A DNA stretch of 64,000 nt from positions 1,498,370-1,562,369 of the forward strand of contig WBVU01000008.1 of assembly GCA_009192285.1 (NCBI GenBank), read 5' to 3'. Under the pieces are notes generated by a model that saw only the letters and a list, made by a program, of their open reading frames with translations, had not been told where the DNA came from and made no database searches. Positions 57,734 to 64,000 of the stretch are shown here, in pieces. Position 1 is the first letter of the stretch, and the number at the start of each line of letters is the position of its first letter. Origin of the DNA: Morchella semilibera. Lineage: Eukaryota > Ascomycota > Pezizomycetes > Pezizales > Morchellaceae. The translations under genes were made by a program, and so were the position numbers.

Positions 57734-60018
57734 ATGACCTCCACAACATCAGAAAACCTTATTGCTCTCTGCAAAGCCTATTTCAGCGACCATCCGCCCA
57801 GCTCGTGGTCCTACTCCACCTTTGCAGTACACCTCTCTACTGCCAACACCGCGTTAAAACCAGATGCCATCAACTTCCGGTGGACCAAGAACCTGTCTAT
57901 AATCGCCAATAGTGGCTCTGAGAGCGTGGAGCAAAGAACCAAGGCCAGGGCACTGCTCAATGCGGCGAAGCAGAGGAGGCAAAGGATAGTACGTATTATG
58001 TCTTCTTTTTTTGCTATTTTTCTTCTTTTCTTCTTTTGGTTTTCTTCTCGAGCTGTGGAGACACAATGTTTTACGGGATGGGGGGACATCGTAGCGTCAG
58101 CACGTCACGGTTCCGGTGCGTCCGAATGCTCCATCCCCGCCGTTGACGCCTGCGGGTAGGGCAATGTAGGGGGGCTGGGCGCCGTGAATGTGGGTGCGTC
58201 CGCTGATTTCAACGGTCTGGCACTGGGTGGAGGTCATGGAACCGACGGCTGTGGCTGGTTGGCCAAAGTTGCCCCTTTCTACCTTAGGAAATCTATACCT
58301 TCTCCCTCCCCTTATCCTATCGCATGGGAGAGTGTTATCCGACATCTTCTAGGAAAGCGACCACATCTTGCTTTTGGTGCTTCTCGCTACTATCCCCTTC
58401 AATCCATCGTGCTCTTGGCGGGCTCCTTGGACTTGAACTGGATCAAGTGCTCGAACCATTCCATCTGCCTGAATGCCCGCTACTTGATGATTCTTGGATT
58501 CATGTTTTTCTCTTGCTGTTATCTGTCTTTCTCTGCTTATATTAGCACCTTGACGACGTCTGGAGCAAGCGAGCTGTCCGACGATCTCCGGGCGTTGCTG
58601 GGCTGGTTAATACGTTTCTAGGATCGTAGCTTACCGGCTGGGAATCGGCGGCGAGGGAAGCGGGATAGGTCTGTGGCGGATGGGCAGGGCAGGGGCGGAG
58701 AAGGGACATGTATCGGCGGTGATCATAGCACCAATAGTATCAACTCGCACAACATCACTGCACACAACCTTAGCGTTACGTTCGCGGGTGCTGAGCTAGC
58801 AGACTCGCCCGCAAAAAAAAAGAAGGAGAAGGAGAAGAAGAGTGTAGGTACTCTCTACCTCCCAACATATCAGTCACTGACATGTAGCGATAGGAGATAC
58901 CTACATACGAATCTTTTGTAGCCATGTACCACACCATGGCACCGAGGACGAAGCTACAAGATCATCTCTTTGATGCCGTACAGATTGCCGAGACAAACCC
59001 ACTGCTGCTTCGATGGGTGGTGGATCTGGCAGATTCAAAGGTTTGCAAAGCTTTGGGTGATGTGGTTACAGCAGCGCTCGCTGCAGGTGTGGTGGAGCCG
59101 GAGAGGGATGCTGAGCTCGAGATGGCTGCTGAGAGGTTCTTCGGAGTGTGTTTATCGTACTGACGTCTCCCTCGTTCTGGTTTTTGGTTATGCTAACGGT
59201 TACGAGTAAAGCTAGCAGATGAGCAGGATGCACGTACCGTCGAAGCCTATCGCAAGGTTGAGGCTGCCTTCCTTCGTACGCTAACGTATGGTGATGAGAA
59301 CGGCTATAGCTCGGATATGCACTTTGGGGAAGTGTACTTCAAGTCCTCTATCTCTGCCCTGTGAGTCAACTTCAGTGGAGCTAGGCCCTGTGGGATTCTA
59401 ATAGGGTCGAGGCCGTAGGTTGTCACTGATACAGTATCTACCCCGTCTACAGCCGCTGATGGAAGGTTGGTTTGATTGCAACGTGTGGAGCTGGGTTATA
59501 GATCAGTGCTTTTGGGGGTTGGAGGGTGTTACACTGTCTCGGTATGTATATCTTTATCTTTACCTTTGTTGACGATGCCGACACACAGTAGTAAAGAGAT
59601 TCGTGTGCTTGCCTCCCCCGAAAACCGTGTACACTGTGACGGCATCATGTTGTCCTCCGTTGATGGCATGCCTATCGAGTTTGGGTGTGTGGAGGTTGCC
59701 CATAGCAGCAAGCGCACATGTGATGAAAGTAAGGTGGTCGGTATAATGAAGTGTATGTTGGACCGCCTGGTTGAGCTGGTGGGTGGTGATGAGGCAGTTG
59801 TTCCGAGGTTATGTGTGGTAGGCATCGTGTGTAAAGGCTGGAGTGTGCGGGTTGGGCGGATGTGCATGGTGGAGGGCGTGTATGTATTGCGGTGGGGGCC
59901 TGTACGGGGGGTTCCAGTAACAGTGGAAAACATCAGGAAGGTCTGGGAGGTTGCGAGGGGGATGATCGCAGTGAAGGTGTGTTTACCTCAAGTGGTTGTA
60001 ACCATAGGCTCATATTGA
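57734..60018 (+). CDS. multi-exon gene, unresolved, possible PD-(D/E)XK-like C-terminus
   Basis: ATG at 57734 (aacaaacATGacc) after a C-rich upstream tract. Exon 57734-57988 (MTSTTSENLIALCKAYFSDH) ends at GTACGT. Coding-like pieces follow, all plus: ~58370-58490 ending LDDSWIH, joined in frame over a 43-44 nt intron to HLDDVWSKRAVRR (~58545-58625); GDHSTNSINSHNITAHNL with a KKKKEKEKK tail (~58670-58838); TKLQDHLFDAVQIAETNPLL (58924-~59151); DEQDARTVEAYRKVEAAFLR (59216-59360); PLMEGWFDCNVWSWVIDQCF (59453-59541); then 59592-60018. The last part has HCDGIM followed ~12 residues later by IEFGCVEVA, a D...ExxxxE spacing like PD-(D/E)XK nuclease folds of fungal effector-type proteins. The junction 59360/59453 does not keep frame, so this may be two genes or a pseudogene. 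Confidence 0.42.
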
Positions 60019-60774
60019 GAATAGAATGTTGTGAAGGAGTGTCATCGGGCGGTGAGTGAGTATTTTGAGGCGGTAGTGGAAGGAGATATCTGATATTCGG
60101 TGTTGGTCCCGGCTTAGGGCTAGGGTTGTGGTTGATTTTCTCAGATTTATCGTCTTTTGGTGGCTGCCTTGCATGTATAAAGCGTCAGAAATAGTATAGT
60201 TACTTCACATCCTTGCTTTCTACATTATCGTATTACACGCCTGGGCAGGGTCATGTTATACACTTTGGTCCTTATGTTCTTTGTTGCTGGCTTCAATCGT
60301 GTTCATGTTAAATGGAGAAACTTCACATTGCTACTTCAAATGTTACATAATATTTTTTTATAAGCTTAATAAATTCCTGATGCATGAAATCAAAGGCCAA
60401 GCACATGCACCCTTATTCCTAGTACTCATGGTACGTACACTGCCCCTCCCCTTAAATAGCACCGAAATACATGATGAAACTCAAACTAAGCCCACCCCAA
60501 GACCACAAGCCAAGACCACATATAGCTCAACTAAGATGTTTGTAAAGTTGGATTCATTTCGGAGTAATTCTTGCCATCGTTCGTTCCCCACTCAATAATT
60601 TGTGATGGCGCATGCTGAGTGTGGACCCTGACTCATGGGACACTTCCAGGGACCGGAACAGCTGCCGCGGGGGCATCTATGAAGGGAAATACCTCCACAA
60701 TTTTATTGTCCTTAGCGAGTTAGTATACACGCTCCTTTGAAGGTGTTCTATCGGTATATATATACTTAAGGTTT
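60019..60774. other. intergenic, no supported gene
   Basis: No coding signal recognised between the unresolved gene and the lectin remnant. Confidence 0.45.
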
Positions 60775-61013
60775 GTGCAGAGCTAACGGTAAACTTTACC
60801 TCATTCCCACCATTTCATCCAGTGACTGCGAATCCATTGTTAAGGTCCGCACAACCAACAGCGCCGTTGGTACCCGGATGCCAACCCTGACGGTCATCGT
60901 AGCAGGACTGGCCGGTGTTACCGCTCTTGTCCTGGTAACAAACACGAATGTTTGCCCCTTTGTCGGAGGTGAAGCTGTAGGAAGCCAGCGGCGAGCGAGT
61001 GAGCATTGCCTGC
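60775..61013 (-). pseudogene. fragment of an Aleuria-type fucose-specific lectin
   Basis: Read on the minus strand, LASYSFTSDKGANIRVCYQD, KSGNTGQSCYDDRQGWHPGT and GFAVTG match one blade of the six-bladed beta-propeller fucose lectins known from the cup fungus Aleuria (IRVYYQD ... CYDD..GW pattern). An acceptor-like ATGCAG lies just upstream of the first residues. A TGA at 60817-60815 falls where the conserved Trp after VT(G/S) is expected, and the frame continues NGGNEVKFTVSS beyond it. No other blades are found nearby. I read it as a one-blade remnant; an exon of a larger spliced gene cannot be fully excluded. Confidence 0.55.
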
Positions 61014-61072
61014 ATAGTGAATAAGGATGAAGTGTTTGCTTGAGTAGTAAGTTTATGTATATGAATGCGCAA

Positions 61073-62860
61073 TTGCGGCCCTGATGGGTGAACCTGAATG
61101 TGACTGGGGAAGAATACAGAAATACATATGTTTCAACCCAAGTGAGACCATGCTGCTTGAACGTATGGCGCGAGAAGGCATAGAGGGTGAGTGTGTAAAC
61201 CTCAAAGGAATCCTTTTTGTATGGGAATTAGACCATTGGGCTAGGCGCTAGTACATACAATTATGGGAGTAGATTTCCCAATTCCTATAGACTAATTGGC
61301 TACGGGGCGGAATTTTCTCTTTCCCATACAAAAAAGGTGGCTCTGGAGTTGAGACACCCCCCTCTACCCTCGCCCAACATGTACTATGAAGGGTTACGAT
61401 GAGTTCCCGATACGAATTATGGCTCGAGAAGCTATGGAGGGCAGGTGCGTAAACCCCGGCGCGTTATGCACGGCGCTAGTACAACTACGGGAGAATGTAT
61501 CTATTGTACATAGATTTTATAGGATAGACTGATTGGCTGCAACCGCCGAAGTTTACACATACCTTCTCAAGCCACACTTGACTACAGTCGGGTGGCGGCT
61601 GCCCCTGTCAAGTGGGCGTGGGGATCCCAGCTCTTGCATAATGAGCGGGCCGCCCCCACAGATCCACAACGGCGGGTCGTGTTCAATACATAGTACATAC
61701 CCGGGGCAGGGAAGCATAAAAGCGCCCTAGCAGGGGTCAAAGTGGTGGCTACCAGAAAACGATGTTCAGGTTCTTCTTGCCTTCCCCGAGTATCTATGAA
61801 ATCTTGATAGGTATCTTGTGTAACAGCCGTACTTCAAGACACAAAGGAATAAATATACAAAACATTGCAGTTGGACGATGAGGGTTGGGATATATTATCC
61901 TGGTATGAGTCGAAAACTTATAAAAGCTCACCGGTATCGCAAGCAACCAGCAAACTTCACCAATCTCCTGTAGAAAAACAATACGTCGTGATTGAATCGA
62001 GCATATATAACTCCTTTCGACAAGGTGGGCAGAGTAGACTCCCAGAATTAACATACTTGTTCGATTTAATTTCATACTGCTAGCTGTTTTTGGGTATCCT
62101 CTGTGCCAATCGGTTGCAATATGCGCCGTGTACGACATCTCAGAGGCTGTGCGGCTACTTCCTTGCGGCTTTCCGAGCTATATAAGAGGCAGAGCTCTGC
62201 CTGCCATCGATCTTGTATCTTTGATGGGCAGAGGCCGCATGTAGGGTGTTGATTGCACGCTCATCAACTCGCGTGCGCCACAATGTGCAAATGTTGTAAC
62301 ATTGTATTAACACCATTTAAGCGGAGCTTAGAGTTGGCCTCAAGATGTTTAGCCCTGTTTTGTATTTTTTTCATCCTGTTCCCGAGTTTCTCGACGGAAA
62401 GCGCGAGTTGAGGCTCTTGCCAAACCCTAACCCTGATTAGGAACTTAGTAATTTATTTATTTATACTTCACACATGTATGTAGCCCTGGGAGGTAGTAAT
62501 GCTCAATTGTATTTCAGAGGATCTCGAGAAAAGGCCTCAAGTATATGTATCCATTAGAAGGGATAACTAAAGTATATGTATGGCCTCGAGTCTTGCGCTG
62601 TGCTACTCAACATACGGGACCCAGCAATACATAATAAAGCTCCAATCAGGGAATTGAGTGTCGGTTGCCCCACTTTTCAGAATAGTATCACAACAGAGGC
62701 TTTCATTTTCAAAACTCCTACAACCAAGAGTCTCTGATAAGAACGACAAACAGAGAAATACTCCAGGACAGAATATTAACACAATACTGTCCCTCCCTTT
62801 CTTTGAACACAATTCAGACTTTAATAGTCCCCCCAATTAACACCTCAAAGTCGTTCTACC
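61073..62860. other. intergenic with degenerate repeats
   Basis: Two divergent direct copies of a ~120-bp sequence (about 61165-61300 and 61418-61540: CGAGAAG..AT.GAGGG, GGCGCTAGTACA, GACT.ATTGGCT). An AAACCCTAACCCTGATT at ~62423 is followed by atttatttatttatacttcacacatg. No gene. Confidence 0.5.
61212..61337. repeat. inverted-repeat element, 126 bp
   Basis: CCTTTTTGTATGGGAA at 61212 and TTCCCATACAAAAAAGG ending at 61337 are inverted copies differing by one T in the run. Lies inside the first unit of a degenerate direct repeat; the other unit lacks it. Confidence 0.5.
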
Positions 62861-63891
62861 ATGTCCACGTCTGGTAATGGTTTTGGTAGCCCCGATCCCA
62901 GAAGTGTGGAGCGGGCCCTCGAATTCTTCCGTATGTCCGCCCCCCCCCCCCCCCGCCCTCCGTCCCACAAGATCTACCCGCTCTAATTACAACCGCGCCC
63001 TCAGGTAGGCAATCCGTCCTCGCACAGGACCCGGCTGCGCCTGGGACCCCCTACACCCCGCTCCAGGGCTCCAAAGAACCCCCCACACCTACAACCCCCT
63101 GCCCCCCCCGACTCACTACCGACCAGTCCCAACCCACAACCCCTGGAATCGTATTCTGCACCGATGTCGCCATCCTCCACTCCGTGATCGGCGCTCTTCA
63201 AGCTGAGCTCAATGCCACCGCCAGTGTCAACAGTAACCTCGCCGCCTCCGTTTCCCGCCTCCAGGCCGAGCTCAACGCAACCACCAGCGTCAACAATCAC
63301 CTCGCCGCAACCGTAGCCCGTTTCCAAGCCGAGCAGGCGTTCCCCACTCCTGCAACCACCACTCCGACCGCCACCCCCGCTCCCACTACCATGACCAGTA
63401 CCCCCTTTCCATGCTCGCACCCAGACCACCCACGTACCATCGCCTCTGGACGTGGCGCCGCTTCGGTGGAGGTCTTCCAGAAGACCGCCAAGACGAACTG
63501 GCACGGGCGTCTCGGCCGTACCCACATGACCGAGGTTGACGCTCTCCCCGCTGCAGCGCTAACCGAGCTCGACAGCTTCCTACGGCGAAAGCTGTACCAA
63601 CTTTACCCCCGCGGTGGTAGCTGCTCGGCGCCTGAGGTGGACACTATTTTTGCGAGTCTTGCAACGCTGGGGCTCCGGCTGGAGGACAGAAGCCCGTATG
63701 CAGATCTGCCTGACTTTAGTGATGAGACCACAAGAGATGCCGCCACATCCTGGAGAGGGAGGCACTGGGTGGGGTGGTACTATTCCCGTGATGCCAGGTA
63801 TGTGGGGTACTGGAAGGGGTATGCGGTAGAGACGCTACTTGAGCTAGCAAAGTACAGGGGACTGCTTGATGATGAAGGGTTTCTTATATAA
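62861..63891 (+). CDS. hypothetical coiled-coil protein (318 aa, two exons)
   Basis: Exons 62861-62930 and 63005-63891, joined by a 74-nt intron (GTATGT ... CTCAG) with matching phase (70 + 887 nt). Exon 1 starts MSTSGNGFGSPDPRSVERAL. A Pro/Thr-rich stretch follows, then a 21-residue heptad unit repeated about two and a half times (LQAELNATASVNSNLAASVSR, then LQAELNATTSVNNHLAATVA), predicting a short coiled coil. After a second Pro/Thr linker, a C-terminal region of ~120 residues includes ALTELDSFLRRKLYQLYP and GYWKGYAVETLLELAKYRGL, helical and apparently globular; I do not recognise it. The intron carries a run of 14-15 C a few bases after the donor. No signal peptide or transmembrane segment. 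Confidence 0.74.
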
Positions 63892-64000
63892 AGTGGAATA
63901 ATTTGGCCGGGGAATGAGGAACGGTGTGCTTTGGGAGAGGGAGGAGAGGGAGGAGAGGGGAGTGGAGGGGAGGCATGGGCAGGTAATCAATCATATTGCA
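63892..64000. repeat. G/A-rich simple sequence at window end
   Basis: 63930-63980 is GGGAGAGGGAGGAGAGGGAG-like purine sequence downstream of the last gene. The window ends before any further feature. Confidence 0.5.

Noticed and set aside
1-64000. CRISPR arrays or bacterial operon features
   Set aside because: The regular 99-bp and 82-bp repeats are ankyrin-coding and hairpin arrays; spliced genes and composition are eukaryotic.

Overview
The window reads as nuclear DNA of a filamentous ascomycete. Genes are split by short GT-AG introns (mostly 41-75 nt) with CTAAC/CTGAC-like branch sites, upstream regions are often pyrimidine-rich, and the gene families are typically fungal: PigL_N/STAND-type N-termini, F-box-ankyrin proteins, secreted FAD (berberine-bridge-like) oxidases and Aleuria-type fucose lectin fragments. 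Low gene density, many short inverted-repeat elements and scattered short TTAGGG motifs would suit a repeat-rich Pezizomycete such as a truffle or cup fungus. That placement is an inference; no rRNA or barcode locus is present. I found no CRISPR array, tRNA, rRNA operon or intact autonomous transposon. All exon models were built by hand from splice sites and frame continuity.

Layout. 1-3562 (minus): a PigL_N-like N-terminus joined to at least 22 near-identical 33-residue ankyrin repeats, running off the left edge. 3.6-17.4 kb: no convincing gene; MITE-like elements, a dispersed repeat and a tandem array of hairpin-forming units. 17.4-21.4 kb: an Ala/Glu/Arg-rich coiled-coil protein, a head-to-head pair of F-box-ankyrin paralogues and a decayed third relative. 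21.4-29.9 kb: repeats, a kinase-like pseudogene fragment and a MITE whose empty site is preserved in a second repeat copy at 6.6 kb. 29.9-31.3 kb: a five-exon gene that appears to fuse a jacalin-like lectin to a BTB/POZ domain. 33.9-34.7 kb: a three-exon unknown. 36.1-36.9 kb: an A-rich tract interrupted by an inverted-repeat element. 38.7-40.8 kb: a two-exon multi-pass membrane protein. 50.0-51.8 kb: a five-exon secreted FAD oxidase. 53.2-56.1 kb: a six-exon alpha/beta-hydrolase-ankyrin protein. 57.7-60.0 kb: a poorly resolved multi-exon gene with a possible nuclease-like C-terminus. 60.8-61.1 kb: a lectin remnant. 62.9-63.9 kb: a two-exon coiled-coil protein of unknown role.

Several genes share the logic of fungal self/non-self recognition: an N-terminal effector or adaptor (PigL_N, alpha/beta hydrolase, F-box) followed by ankyrin repeats, lectins able to read glycans, and a remnant of a HeLo-linked kinase. 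They are not an operon, but together they look like a recognition-rich accessory region. The most unusual items are the lectin-BTB fusion and a family of three ~90-nt hairpins whose outer arms are conserved while the inner stems differ in sequence yet remain paired.
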